This document shows, one piece after another, positions 1-10,648 of a DNA stretch of 64,000 nt; within the stretch, counting starts at the first letter, position 1, and every line of letters begins with the position of its first letter. The notes below the pieces were generated by a model, which worked only from the letters and a program-made list of their open reading frames with translations, did not search any database and was not told the origin of the DNA. The DNA comes from Stereocaulon alpinum (lineage: Eukaryota > Ascomycota > Lecanoromycetes > Lecanorales > Stereocaulaceae). The stretch spans positions 372,001 through 436,000 of the forward strand of contig JAEUBA010000005.1 of assembly GCA_018257865.1 (NCBI GenBank). Reading direction: 5' to 3'. The position numbers and the translations under genes were made by a program.

Positions 1-2
1 CA

Positions 3-470
3 CCGCGAAAATATGCTGGGTCAAAGGCCTCCCCATGGTCCCCTTGGCAGCTATGGGACGGGCGTTACTGGATTCGAGTATTGAATTACTCGTCCCACGC
101 TCTCATCGTGCGGCCATTGCAGGCTTCAGACATCCAATCCATTGGGCTCTCGATTGCCCTTGATCAAAGGAAAACTGCCCGCTATCGGTGGAAGAATTTG
201 CGCAATCTGCTCGCAGATGCTGCTCCAGGCCCTGTGCGGTGGACACTCCCAACCATTTCGGAATGTCCCAACGATCACCAAAAGCTGGGCAAAGTGCTCG
301 TCTTGCCAACGTTGGGACGTCATGGCATTATAAACATTATCGATGAGAAGGGAAATAAGAAAGTGGAATGGGAAATCCGCTACAAAAAGATTGGATGGGG
401 AGAAGCTCACGACAATGATTACAACGTTGTGCACCAGAACCGAGATATCATAATCAGCTGGAAAGACTAA
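3..470 (+). CDS. C-terminal part of a protein, possibly tRNA(Ile)-lysidine synthetase-like (5' end outside window)
   Basis: The frame is open from the window edge to the TAA at 468-470, so only the last 155 or so residues are present. The in-frame TTG at 81 is unlikely to be the start. The fragment begins with the aromatic string WSPWQLWDGRYWIRV and later has LPTLGRHGIINIIDE and VEWEIRYKKI. These look to me like the C-terminal domain of fungal PP-loop tRNA(Ile)-lysidine synthetase-like proteins, which act in mitochondrial tRNA modification. The catalytic PP-loop would lie upstream and cannot be seen. The assignment rests on recalled family resemblance only. That this is a real 3' coding end, convergent with the next gene, is more certain than the name. 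Confidence 0.45.
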   Translation, partial: PRKYAGSKASPWSPWQLWDGRYWIRVLNYSSHALIVRPLQASDIQSIGLSIALDQRKTARYRWKNLRNLLADAAPGPVRWTLPTISECPNDHQKLGKVLVLPTLGRHGIINIIDEKGNKKVEWEIRYKKIGWGEAHDNDYNVVHQNRDIIISWKD

Positions 471-826
471 AGCTGGAAACTATTTGAAAACACTGCGTAC
501 CCAACCCAGCATTGATCGGCAAATCCACTCCACTCCATCACAAAAGCGTGTAGTCCTAGCCGTCCATCTTCGTCGCATACCAAGATTCAAGATTGTTTCC
601 ACCATCCCTGACGAACGCACTAGGAGTGGCGACACCTGACTGCACCACAAATGCACTGTTCTGTTCCGAAACAATGAGAGCGTTGAGAGAACAGGATACC
701 ATCGGCTTCACCATATACTGCATTGCCAGCGAGCAGACCTGTTATCGCAGCATAAGATATCCGCAATAGTGTACTATACATGGTCAATACATATAACCAT
801 TCAACGCATCTCTTCCCCTCCAAACA
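471..826. other. Convergent intergenic region, nothing recognised
   Basis: These 356 bp lie between two convergent genes and probably hold both 3' UTRs. The short open frames on either strand have no protein-like composition. Confidence 0.5.
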
Positions 827-1872
827 TCACAGAACCAACCCACCCAACCATCCACACATTACCACGAATCCAAACCCCAACCACAGCACCCCTTTCACCC
901 TCCCCTTCCCCCTAACACCACCACTCTCCACCCCGCCCTCGACAAACGTAGCTTTCCCCTTCGCAACCACAGCCCCAAGATACGGCATCGTGACCGTCTT
1001 CGTGGGCATCATCTCTCCCTGTCCTTGTCCTTGTCCCTGTCCCATAAAAATCCCACCCACACCCATCGTCACCGTCCCCTCACTACTCATTCCAATCGTA
1101 CTACTCCCAACCCCCTGCCCACCAGTAACAAACGCCACACTCTCAGCACTACCAACACAGCCATCGAAATCCATCGCCGTCCTACAAGGAGCTAGATTCG
1201 GCTCCGCACTCACAGATCCCGAGGCCGAAGAGATAGATCCAGACCCTACAGCGCCAGCATCGTTGGCGTCGCTAGAAGTAGCCGCTGCCGATCCCACCGA
1301 CTTTCGAAGATTCCGACACCACTGGACCCCCCAATATCCCCGTCCTTGTCCCACGACCCGTAACATAAAACTCACTAACCACCCTCCCCGCCTCAACCAC
1401 ATCCACATACGTAACAGTCGTCCACGCCGTCCCCTCATGCAGCAATGCCGCTTCCCCAGTCTCAGTCTCAAAACTCACCCCCCCTACCCCGTTCCCTTTC
1501 CCCAGCTCCGAACTCTCCGACAGCACGGAAGCAGGCGTTATGGTTGACGGGTACGGGAGATTGGTATCTAACCCATTATGCACGAGTATGCTGTTGAAGT
1601 ATATGTTTTCGTAGGTTAGGGTCGTCCAGGGTGTGGCGGAGTGGGTTAGGATTGCGGAGAGGGTGGTGTAGTGGAGGGAGGTGGGGATGTTGCCTGGGTC
1701 GGGGGGTGGTGTTGGGGAGGAGGGAGGTTGCTGAGAGGGGGAGGGATCAGTTGGGTAGTTGTGTTTAGGGGGCAGTGGTTGTGATATTGCTTACATTGGA
1801 AGTATCCGCATATTCTGTGAGATGGGCTGTTGCGATGAGCATGAGACGCTGTAGGAGATTATAGATGATCAT
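827..1872 (-). CDS. Secreted, probably GPI-anchored cell-wall protein, 296 aa
   Basis: I do not recognise a catalytic family. The model has three exons: 1795-1872, 1376-1730 and 827-1284. The introns are 1731-1794 (GTAAGC...CAG) and 1285-1375 (GTGAGT...CAG), and the total is 891 nt. The N-terminus begins MIIYNLLQRLMLIATAH, a plausible signal peptide. The middle is rich in Ser, Thr, Gly and Val, with threonine- and tyrosine-rich stretches such as VTYVDVVEAG. The C-terminus ends in a hydrophobic tail (GFGFVVMCGWLGGLVL) after a small-residue region, the layout expected of a GPI-anchor signal. A short Gly-Gln repeat (GQGQGQGQG) sits near residue 215. The second intron is needed to join two open frames; without it the gene would be frameshifted. 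Surface location is inferred from the termini alone. Confidence 0.6.
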
Positions 1873-2313
1873 TGTCACATCGTAGCCGCTGATATGAAAC
1901 TTGTCTTAGGAGAAGGCAAAGTTCAAGGCAGAAACACGCACGGCAGAGAACATTCCTTGTGTAACCATCTCTTCCACGTGACGGACACTTCACTGCTCCT
2001 CAACCGCATGACGGACGACTGTAGAGGCAAGATCACACTCAAGGATATGCTTCCGCGGCAAACAAAATGCGGGTGTGACGTTCAATATGGTGAAATATCT
2101 ATCTGGGATGCCACAAGTGTTGGGACTCGAAGCCTGCAAATGACGAAAGTTCCTTTTGTACATCGCCTAACCTCCAATGCCCCAGTACCCATGGGATAAG
2201 CGAGTACGAAGACCAAAAACACAGCTTTCTATCGCATTCCCGGCATTAAGAAAGATCTCTGCTGCAAATTGAACGCCATACGGAATCGCAACCCTCTATG
2301 TTGTGCATAACAT
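1873..2313. other. Intergenic region upstream of the secreted-protein gene
   Basis: These 441 bp separate the start of the secreted-protein gene from the 3' end of ATP-citrate lyase subunit 2. A 101-codon plus-strand frame (1894-2199) has no recognisable feature and is not called. Confidence 0.45.
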
Positions 2314-3952
2314 CTAATGGACGAACTCCTTGACATGGGTAGTCTTGCCACTCAGGGCCAAGGGCACGATGCCGCTAACGTGCATATCTGGGCCGTACAC
2401 GTGCATGGTCAACTTGAGCTCCTCACCAACAGCCTTGATGTTCTTTAGGCCTTCCTGGTAGTTAGGTCCGGCGCGACGGACCCAGATCGAGACCTTGTGC
2501 TCGACCAAAGTAGGCGCAAATTCTCTTAGGGCCCGAATGACACCTTTGAATGTTGAGGCGACCTAGGAGGACAAATTAGCAACCTATTGTCGTTTGAAAG
2601 CAGGAAACACTCACATTAGTGAAGTTGGCAATACCACCACCGATGAAAAGAACTTTGCCCTCAGGGTGCATTGGTGCGCGCAGCATAAGGTCCAGAACAG
2701 TACGAGCATAGTAGTATGTCTGAGTCTCGGTTGGAGCACCAGAATACTCGCCGTAATTGGCGAGCTCTTCTGAGAAGCCTGCGGAGGCAATGGCATCAGC
2801 GTACACGACGGAGGCACCGCCACCAGCAACCAATGTCCAGATACGACCTTGCGAGTTCAGCACTGTAAGCTTGAGCGAAGCACCAGTCTTGGCATCAAGC
2901 TCAGCAATATATGATTCTTCCTTGCTCATTTCACGTCCAAAAGGAGCTGGGAACTCCATAGGTGGGCCTGCGTCGATGCTGACCTTGTCGGTCTTCGCTG
3001 TTGGTTGGCCCAGGGCAGCTGGCCCGCGAGCGACAGCCCACTTGACACCACATTCGAATTCAGCGGTCTGGTCGAGCTTGGCTGCAAGATCGAGGAAGTG
3101 GACTTCGGCGGATGTGCCCTCAGCGTTAGGGATGACGACAAGAGGGTTGATCTCAAGATAAGTAAATTGACAGTCAACGTAGACGGCATAGAGTCTTGAG
3201 ATGAAGTCAATGAGGACGTTGTGAACGCCTTTCGGTACTTTCTTTAGCAACGTCGCAGCGATCTGGTCATTCGAAGGGTATTGAGAAAGGTCCACGGGAA
3301 TGAGGAGTTTTTCGGCTTTGGCGTCGACATCGCCCACATCCACACCACCCTCGTGGGTGAAGAGAATCCAGTCGCCCTATTATCTTCGGATTAGCTACGA
3401 TTCTGTAGGAACCCCCAAAAGAGACCCAGAAACCACAACATATTCGACCCCTTCTAGAAGAGCTCCAGAAACAAGCTTGCAATGCTCGGAACTGAAGAAG
3501 AGCAAACTTACGTCTCGCACGGAGTTGATGTTGATATAGTATTCAGTGCCATCGGGATGCGGTACGAAGGGCTCAACAAGGAATTGCCTGAGATAGCCCT
3601 TTACTGTCTCAACTTGTTGCTCCTTTCCTGCACGCGCTCGGATCCATTCTTTTGCTTCGGGCCATGTCTTGTTGAGGGCCAAAAGACCACTCTTGCCGCG
3701 ACGTTTGATCAATTGATCTGGCTTGGCTACGAACTTGGCACCAGATGCCAATAGCCATGGGTACGTAGACTCAGCTTGGTCGAGTATGCCCGCGACGTCG
3801 GCGTTTTCTGGGAAGTAGAGAGCGGCAAGTCTCGAGGGTGGATTGTGAGTTGCAGCCGCTGGTAGAGGTGATGGCTTGATGACGGGGGCTCGTGTAAGAT
3901 GGTAGTTGAGGATGGCTTTGCCATCGGCTTCGAGGATAGATTTGGCAGCCAT
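2314..3952 (-). CDS. acl2: ATP-citrate lyase subunit 2 (N-terminal, ATP-grasp/CoA-binding half), 483 aa
   Basis: This is the smaller subunit of cytosolic ATP-citrate lyase, which makes acetyl-CoA and oxaloacetate from citrate, CoA and ATP for lipid synthesis, secondary metabolism and acetylation. Exons are 3512-3952, 2615-3376 and 2314-2562, with introns of 135 and 52 nt (GTAAGT...TAG and GTGAGT...TAG). The total of 1452 nt gives 483 residues, the usual size for the fungal subunit. The protein starts MAAKSILEADGKAILNYHL. It contains the ATP-grasp signature region (YVDCQFTYLEINPLVV) and the CoA/citrate-binding region (VAGGGASVVYADAI, YYARTVLDLML, FIGGGIANFTN). In animals this half is fused to subunit 1; filamentous ascomycetes keep two genes, here head-to-head with the partner. 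Confidence 0.95.
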
Positions 3953-4926
3953 TGTTGATGAGGATGTTAAATGGTAGGCTATATAAAGTGAGCCATTGAG
4001 CACTTGAACAATCCTCGATCTGACGGACACTTTGGGGGGCTCCGCTTACTGTCAGAGTTGCGGTCAGAATTGTTAATTCTGCAGGAGATTTGAGAGATGT
4101 AGTAGAGACAACCAAATATGGTTGGAAGAACTCGGCGTAAGTAATTGTGGAGTCAAAGTGTTCTTCAAAATGCCTTCGAAACTTTGTTGAAGATATCCTT
4201 CTGGCTTGCTGGGCGCTTTCTTCCAAGTCCCTAGCTCTAGCGGAGCTCTCTGGAAAACCGCCGTTGGTTGGGCGGGAGCTAAAATGCGGATCTCTGTCTT
4301 GGCTTCGGTCTCTTTCGGTGCCCGGAGCCGGAAGAATGTTGATAATGTTGATAATATACTTGCAGTAAGATGTAATAGATAAGTCTGACCGAGGAGTAGC
4401 TGTAGAGTAGATGACAGACTTTAGGTTTCGTTTTACAGAGTTTTCATCCGGTAGATACGAGGAGTTGGGCGGCCTGTAAGAAATTCAACAAGGCTGCTCT
4501 AGAGATTGAGTTTCTGGGGATACTAGCCTAGGGTTGGAGCTCAACAGCGGTACCTCAGTTACTTAGTACCTGGGCCGAACACTCACCGAAAAGTCTGTCT
4601 TTTAGCCGGACAATTATTATCTTTGCTTACCTTACCTTACGGTACTGTCGAAGGACTCGAGGACTAATTCCCAAATCTTGGACACTTTTCTGCCTCTCTT
4701 GTCATCGTAGCAATTGATGAAAAACACATAATACATTACACTGCTGCAAGCCATCAGCCACGTCCTTATTCATCCGCACCACTTACAGCAACGACTGCTC
4801 CGAGCAATCCCCAATCGGTAAGCTGACTATCACCATGCGTAATAGCTGCTGGCATCTTTGAAAACGAGCTCACATTGCGATTGCAGAAAATACTGATTCT
4901 TCCATCCTCCACTCCTTACCACAAAA
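3953..4926. promoter_or_regulatory. Shared bidirectional promoter of the two ATP-citrate lyase genes
   Basis: This 974-bp region lies between the two divergent start codons. It should let the two subunits be co-regulated. A probable 5'-UTR intron of the subunit 1 gene ends at the CAG just before 4887, from a GTAAGC near 4818. A run of CTTACC/TTACC units is seen around 4625-4640. The short open frames inside show no protein-like composition. Function is inferred from layout. Confidence 0.7.
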
Positions 4927-7121
4927 ATGCCTGCCCCAACCACGAACGGAACCCCTTTGGCCAGCACCTCTGCTCCTCAAGTCAATGGCAACAGCACCAC
5001 CGATGGGGCCAACGCGAACGACAATATCCGCCGCTTCGGCGCTCCTAGCAGACCATTGAGCCCAAGACCAGAGCATTTACTCTTCAGCGACAAGACACGA
5101 TGCTTCGTCTAGTAAGTTCCTGGAGCACGAGTTCCACTTGGCTGCAACTGCTCATAACTTTGCCAGCGGGCTACAACCTCGTGCCGTCCAGGGTATGCTG
5201 GACTTCGACTTTATCTGCAAGCGAAAGACTCCATCAGTTGCTGGAATCATATATACATTCGGCGGTCAGTTCGTCAGTAAAATGTAAGCCGGATTTTCTG
5301 CACCGGAGTATTCTTTGGAGGATCCCGGGACTGACAGCTGTAATTCCAGGTACTGGGGTACAAGCGAGACTCTTCTACCAGTATACCAAGATGTGAACAA
5401 GGCAATGGAGAAGCATAACGATGTCGATACTGTCGTCAACTTCGCATCATCTCGAAGTGTCTACAGCTCGACAATGGAGCTCATGAACTACCCTCAAATC
5501 AAGTCAATTGCCATTATTGCCGAGGGTGTGCCCGAGCGACGTGCACGTGAGATTCTACACGTAGCTCGCAAGAAGGGTATCACCATAATCGGCCCTGCGA
5601 CAGTTGGAGGTATCAAACCAGGATCCTACAAGATCGGCAACACTGGAGGGATGATGGACAACATTGTAGCTTCCAAGCTCTACCGCAAAGGCTCTGTTGG
5701 CTACGTGTCAAAGTCCGGAGGTATGTCTAACGAGCTTAACAACATCATTTGCAATACCACCAACGGGGTTTACGAGGGCGTTGCAATTGGCGGCGATCGT
5801 TATCCCGGAACCACCTTTATCGACCACATCCTCAGATATCAAGCCGACCCTGAATGCAAGCTGATCCTCCTGCTCGGTGAGGTGGGCGGTGTTGAGGAAT
5901 ACCGTGTGATTGAGGCTGTAGAGAATGGCACTATCAACAAGCCGATCGTGGCATGGGCTATTGGCACTTGCGCAAGCATGTTCAAGACTGAAGTACAATT
6001 TGGTCATGCTGGTTCATCTGCAAACTCTCAGCTCGAAACCGCTGTGGCAAAGAACAAGGCCATGAAAGATGCAGGTATCTACGTACCAGACACTTTTGAG
6101 GAGATGCCCGCACTCCTTGAGAAGGTTTACGAGGGTATGGTCAAGAAGGGGACGATCAAGCCCCAGCCAGAGCCCGTTCCTCCCAAGATTCCCATTGACT
6201 ACTCATGGGCTCAAGAACTTGGCCTTATCCGTAAACCAGCCGCTTTTATTTCCACTATTTCCGATGATCGTGGCCAGGAGCTTCTGTATGCCGGCATGCC
6301 TATTTCCGATGTCTTCAAGGAGGAAATCGGTATTGGCGGTGTCATGTCACTATTGTGGTTCCGTCGTCGTCTCCCAGAATACGCCAGCCGTTTCCTCGAG
6401 ATGGTTCTCATGCTTACTGCCGATCACGGTCCAGCTGTCTCTGGTGCTATGAACACCATCATCACGACGAGAGCTGGGAAGGATCTCATCAGTGCTTTGG
6501 TCTCCGGACTTCTCACAATTGGCTCGAGGTTCGGTGGTGCCCTGGATGGTGCGGCGGAAGAGTTCACTAAGGCCTTTGACAAGGGTCTCAGCCCCCGCGA
6601 CTTCGTCGATACCATGAGGAAGGAGAACAAGCTGAGTGAGTGTACTTATCTCGCCTTATGCCGAATGTTTGCTGACGTCCGCAGTCCCTGGTATCGGCCA
6701 CAAGGTCAAATCCCGCAACAACCCCGATCTCCGTGTCGAGCTTGTAAAGGAGTTCGTCAAGAAGCGATTCCCAAGCTGCAAGATGCTGGATTACGCCATC
6801 GCCGTTGAGACTGTCACCACTAGCAAGAAGGACAACTTGATCCTGAATGTCGACGGCTGTGTGGCTGTCTGCTTCGTCGACTTAATGCGCAACTGCGGCG
6901 CATTCAGCGCCGAAGAAGCCGAAGATTATCTCAGCATGGGTGTCCTTAACGGTCTTTTCGTATTGGGCCGAAGCATCGGTCTGATTGCCCATTACCTGGA
7001 TCAGAAGCGTCTCCGCACTGGCTTGTATAGGCATCCCTGGGACGACATCACCTACTTGTTGCCAAGCTTGGGCCAGGCAGGAGCGCCAGGCAACGAAGGC
7101 AGAGTTGAGGTCTCTTTGTAA
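4927..7121 (+). CDS. acl1: ATP-citrate lyase subunit 1 (citryl-CoA synthetase/lyase half), 674 aa
   Basis: This is the larger subunit of ATP-citrate lyase. Exons are 4927-5111, 5167-5283, 5350-6635 and 6685-7121; introns are 55, 66 and 49 nt with GTAAGT, GTAAGC and GTGAGT donors. The 2025 nt encode 674 residues, matching known fungal subunits. Recognisable segments include the succinyl-CoA-synthetase-alpha-like region (TVVNFASSRSVYSSTMELM, IIAEGVPERRAREI, GNTGGMMDNIVASKLY). The phospho-histidine loop is present (FGHAGSSANSQLETA). The citrate-synthase-like C-terminal region contains TADHGPAVSGAMNTIIT, SRFGGALDGAAEEF, PGIGHKVKSR and HPWDDITYLLP. Start ATG 4927 opens a Ser/Thr-rich leader typical of the fungal protein. 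It shares its promoter region with subunit 2. Confidence 0.96.
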
Positions 7122-7640
7122 GGTGTGGACCCATGTCCCAGGTATATGCATTAGGTTTCTAGAGGGATTGCAATCGGCTGGCGCTGCTTGGAGCGATATG
7201 GCACTAAACAACATCGTGCAGATTTCTTCATGTATTTTCCGATAGATCGAGAAGACTTGCGTTGGCGTCGACATTGGACTTGTTAGTGGATTGATCTTCT
7301 TGCTATCCGAGCCCCTGCATAAATAGGTTAAGTAGAGCAAGTATCAACACGGCTAGAGATTATTGATCGTATGGTCTGACAAAGCGCCTTTGCCCTGATC
7401 TATGATTTGGAGAGCTTTTCCGGCACGTTATCCCATATTTGAAACCTCCTTTGACATGTAAGATTGGTAGAACCTTGTATCGATTGCTAGCTGCATCACT
7501 CTATACCAACACCATAGCCAATGCATGCAACAAGGTTCCTAGTTAAACAGCCCCAAACTCCGTCATATGCAAGTGTCGAGGGAAGTCCAGGCCAGCGTTC
7601 CCAAATCTCTCAACGGCCTCTCTTAACGACGGGCGACACC
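7122..7640. other. Convergent intergenic region, nothing recognised
   Basis: These 519 bp are the 3' flanks of ATP-citrate lyase subunit 1 and the polymerase delta subunit. No convincing gene or repeat was seen. Confidence 0.5.
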
Positions 7641-8358
7641 CTACTCATTAACAGCCGACCGACTAGTCAACAACCCATCCATAAACGCCCTCTCCGCAAC
7701 CGCATTCCCCTTCCCCTCCTCCCTAATCAAAACAGCCAACACCTCAATCGGCGGCTTCAACCCCAGCCCATCAGCGCGCTTCCACCGCCTCATGCGTGGA
7801 ATGCCTATACACGGCTACAAAACAATCCAATTAGCCTTTTCAACCCAGCATCAACCTCGCAGCAGACACTAGACTTACACCGTATTGTGACGATAGGTCG
7901 AAATGCCGTAATATCTTCTCATTCACCGACAACCCCTGCTGATGAACCCGCGGCGCAATCCTCTCATCCTCTTTCGCTTTCCAATACCGCCGTATCTGTC
8001 CCTCGGGTATCTTTTTTGCTTTTTCTTCTACGGGATTACCGGTGCCGCTTCCCTCTGCTTGTTTTGTTCCGCCTTGGTTTCGTATTGCGAGCGTGCGGGG
8101 ACTTTCGGGGATTTGGGGTTGGGGTTGGGGTTCTGGTTTGGCTTCTTGGAGGGTTTCTTCGGGGGCAAGCGATGGTGGTGTGGAGGGTTCGGTGAGTTGG
8201 GGTGTGAGGGCTTTTTCGAGGCGGCTTTTGGAGGGTTTTTTGGAGGTTGGGGGGATTGAGGGTTTTGTTACTTTGTTGGAGCTGGAGTTGGGGCCGAAGG
8301 CGAGGGTTTGTTGGGCGCGGGGGTGGGTGGTGGGGGCTTTGCGGCGGGTTGGTGGCAT
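7641..8358 (-). CDS. DNA polymerase delta subunit 4 (Cdm1/POLD4 family), 217 aa
   Basis: This is the small, fourth subunit of replicative DNA polymerase delta, which stabilises the complex and helps bind PCNA. Exons are 7879-8358 and 7641-7814, joined by a 64-nt intron (GTAAGT...TAG). The conserved C-terminal block is split by that intron. It contains QIRRYWKAKEDERIAPRVHQ and LRHFDLSSQYG in exon 1, and PCIGIPRMRRWKRADGLGL followed by PPIEVLAVLI in exon 2. That order, FDLxxQYGPC then R-W-x-RA, is diagnostic of POLD4. The N-terminus carries a QQTLAF element after basic residues, a plausible PCNA-interacting (PIP) box. A long Pro/Ser/Thr/Glu linker (residues 25-110) separates the two. Without the intron the essential C-terminal block would be lost. 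Confidence 0.9.
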
Positions 8359-8821
8359 GGTGGGCGGTTGTGGGAGGGGAGTGTGCTGCTGGTGTTCTTG
8401 GTTTTGGCTTTGAAGGTGTGGAGAGTGTGCTGGAGAGGAATATAGACAGGGATCAATATGACGTTTGCTAGCGCCGATTTCACGGTTGCTGAAGTGATTT
8501 ACACGCGAGCGCGACGGGGATGGCGCTAGTGTTGGACCTTCTCGAGGGGATGATAAGGAGTTGTCCGCACTTCAATGTATCTGCTTGGTATTTGACTGCA
8601 GTCAATACACTTCACATGAGGGAAGATCATTTGGTTTGGATATTTTGAAACCTTGCCTTTGTACGAATCCATTGTGTGGATGTATCAGACTTGACAGTCC
8701 TCTGCAAGCACTATTGCGATCAGAAAAAAGCAATGTTTACGTGTTGTATACTTCTATTGAAGACTGTGCCAACGATCTTTCATCTACGATTTGCTCATTC
8801 CTCCATTGATCCCTGCGCAAT
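8359..8821. promoter_or_regulatory. Divergent promoter region, Cdm1-like / DHOD-like genes
   Basis: These 463 bp separate two divergent genes and should hold both promoters. An 82-codon plus-strand frame (8561-8809) has no recognisable feature and is not called. Confidence 0.5.
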
Positions 8822-9856
8822 ATGCATCTAAATTTCAAACCTCCTCTCCTGAACTCTGCAAACCCTTGGGCAACGACCAAAGCAGATCTCCAGGCCTTAT
8901 ACGACTGCCCCTACACAGGCGCGATAACAACACGTACGTCTGTGAAAGAGGGCTTTGGACACAATGACACCATCCACCAGTACTGCTTCTTCGACGACAA
9001 AGATCATAGAGTAAAACACCACAGTGTAAAAGGCGCCACGCAGGGTCCCATTCCTACTCCGGAAGGACCCACGTCAAGTCTCAACACGCTGGGCTATAGT
9101 CCCATCTCCACCCAGCTGTACCTCGATATTATGACTAGCATCATAAGCACCAGCAAAAACCCCAATAAACCCGTTATCTTCTCAGTCACAGGCACCCCAG
9201 AAGACATCGCATGGTACTACGCATTTTTCTACCACGCACGCGAAAAGCTCCGCATGAATGTTAGTCATGGTGTGAAACTCCTGATGGAGATCAATCTGTC
9301 CTGCCCCAACATAGCAGGAAAACCACCTCCAGCGTATTCCAAGGCGGCGCTGCTAGAGTATCTCCACACGTTACGCAGATACTCTTTATGTCTTCCCTAT
9401 CCTTTGCGAGTTGGAATCAAGACTCCGCCGTACACTTACCAGACGCAATTCGATGAGCTCATTTCCGCACTTCTCGACTCCTGCGAAGGTAAACCTAGTT
9501 CTATCACCTTCATAACAGCAACCAATACCCTCGGTAATTGCCTCGTCCTAGACTCAACCACATTAACACCAGCGCTCGACTCCTCGACCGGAACAGGTAC
9601 AGGCGGTCTCGCGGGCTCTGCTCTCCACCCGTTAGCTCTCGGTAACGTAGCAACGCTTCGCCGCATGCTAGACGCACACAAGGAGCTAGAACACATCCAG
9701 ATTATCGGAGTTGGCGGTGTTAGCGATGCTGCGGGGTTCGAAAGGATGAGAAATGTGGGTGCGTCTGCTGTGGCTGTAGGGACCGCTTTTGGAGCAGAGG
9801 GCGTAGGAGTGTTTGAGAAGATATGGAAGGGTGTGAAGGCGCATAATCCAGATTAA
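8822..9856 (+). CDS. Class 1 dihydroorotate dehydrogenase-like flavoenzyme, 344 aa
   Basis: This is a single-exon FMN-barrel protein of the cytosolic class 1 dihydroorotate dehydrogenase family. The hallmarks are TGAITTRTSVKEGFGHN near residue 38, SLNTLGYSP near 87, and the active-site loop MEINLSCPNIAGKP near 160 with N-L-S-C-P-N spacing, where the Cys matches the catalytic base of class 1A enzymes. It also has TATNTLGNCLVLD, GGLAGSALHPLALGNV and IIGVGGV, which bind FMN phosphate. Ascomycetes usually make pyrimidines with a membrane-bound class 2 enzyme. This class 1-like copy may therefore be an extra paralog with unknown substrate, an inference from general knowledge. The stop codon lies inside the first unit of the downstream 100-bp tandem repeat. 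Confidence 0.88.
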   Translation: MHLNFKPPLLNSANPWATTKADLQALYDCPYTGAITTRTSVKEGFGHNDTIHQYCFFDDKDHRVKHHSVKGATQGPIPTPEGPTSSLNTLGYSPISTQLYLDIMTSIISTSKNPNKPVIFSVTGTPEDIAWYYAFFYHAREKLRMNVSHGVKLLMEINLSCPNIAGKPPPAYSKAALLEYLHTLRRYSLCLPYPLRVGIKTPPYTYQTQFDELISALLDSCEGKPSSITFITATNTLGNCLVLDSTTLTPALDSSTGTGTGGLAGSALHPLALGNVATLRRMLDAHKELEHIQIIGVGGVSDAAGFERMRNVGASAVAVGTAFGAEGVGVFEKIWKGVKAHNPD

Positions 9857-10048
9857 CTCAGCCCCCGCTATAGCATTAGCAACGACACTAGACACCAACG
9901 ACGTCGAGGCATTCAAAAGAATACAGAACAGCGTAGAGGGAAAGAAAGCAGATTAAATCACCCTCCGCTACAACGAAAGAGACGACACTAGACACCAAAG
10001 CCATCAAGGTATCTACGAAAACACGGAAGAGTCCTGCAGATCGAACTT
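9849..10048. repeat. Imperfect tandem duplication, 100-bp period, overlapping a stop codon
   Basis: Two copies start at CAGATTAA, at 9849 and 9949. Each contains the shared core CGACACTAGACACCAA. The first 65 or so bases of each unit match at roughly three quarters of positions; the remainder is more diverged. The first unit includes the TAA stop of the DHOD-like gene, so the duplication copied the last codons and the 3' flank. Confidence 0.75.
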
Positions 10049-10648
10049 CGAGCTCAACAGCGTCTTCCAAGACTAGAGATTGGATTATGGACCCTTTTAC
10101 GGTAGTTTGGATAGTGGACCCGACACAGCAATAGATCATAGACCGCGGAGAGAGTGATGACTTGTGGACCCGAAAGAGCGTTGCATTGTGAACCAGACAG
10201 AGTGCCGAACAGTGAGTGACTCCATCAAAACGACCAGCAACCCAAACACCTGCTTTTCTGGCCCACAGATTAAGCGGACAGACAGGCTCCACATGGCTGG
10301 AATAGCCATTGGAAAGGAAAAGCACCCCACTCTTCATGACCACAAAACCCGTTGACGAAGAGAAGCAGCTCCACGCAGGACGATACGGTGCGCTTCGCGA
10401 GCCTCAACAGGGGACGTGATGTAGGGGTTTATACCCACGCATCGGTTCACTGCGAGGGTGTATTCAGAACGGAAGCAGAGGAATAGTGGAAGATTCCGTA
10501 ATGTTGGAAAGAATAATCTAGTAAGAAGCGCTTCTAGGGTATAATGCAGCGACCAACGCCGTAGCAAATGCAATCGTATATAGGTGCCTCCCATTCGTAA
10601 TGCGTACTCGTTAGAAACCTCCGTCCCCATAATCAATCACCAAGCATG
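9857..10648. other. Convergent intergenic region with decayed repeats
   Basis: Apart from the 100-bp duplication, the part at 10090-10200 carries loosely repeated TGGACCC / GTGGACCCG motifs spaced about 30 bp apart. A 151-codon minus-strand frame (9888-10343) crosses both repeats and is treated as non-coding. Confidence 0.5.

Noticed and set aside
1894..2199. 101-codon plus-strand frame between the secreted-protein and ACL genes
   Set aside because: No recognisable motif, no supporting neighbour, and composition is like background.
2757..3161. 134-codon frame on the plus strand inside the ACL subunit 2 gene
   Set aside because: It is an antisense shadow of a strongly recognisable coding exon.
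9888..10343. 151-codon minus-strand frame downstream of the DHOD-like gene
   Set aside because: It runs through the 100-bp tandem duplication and decayed repeats and has no family features.
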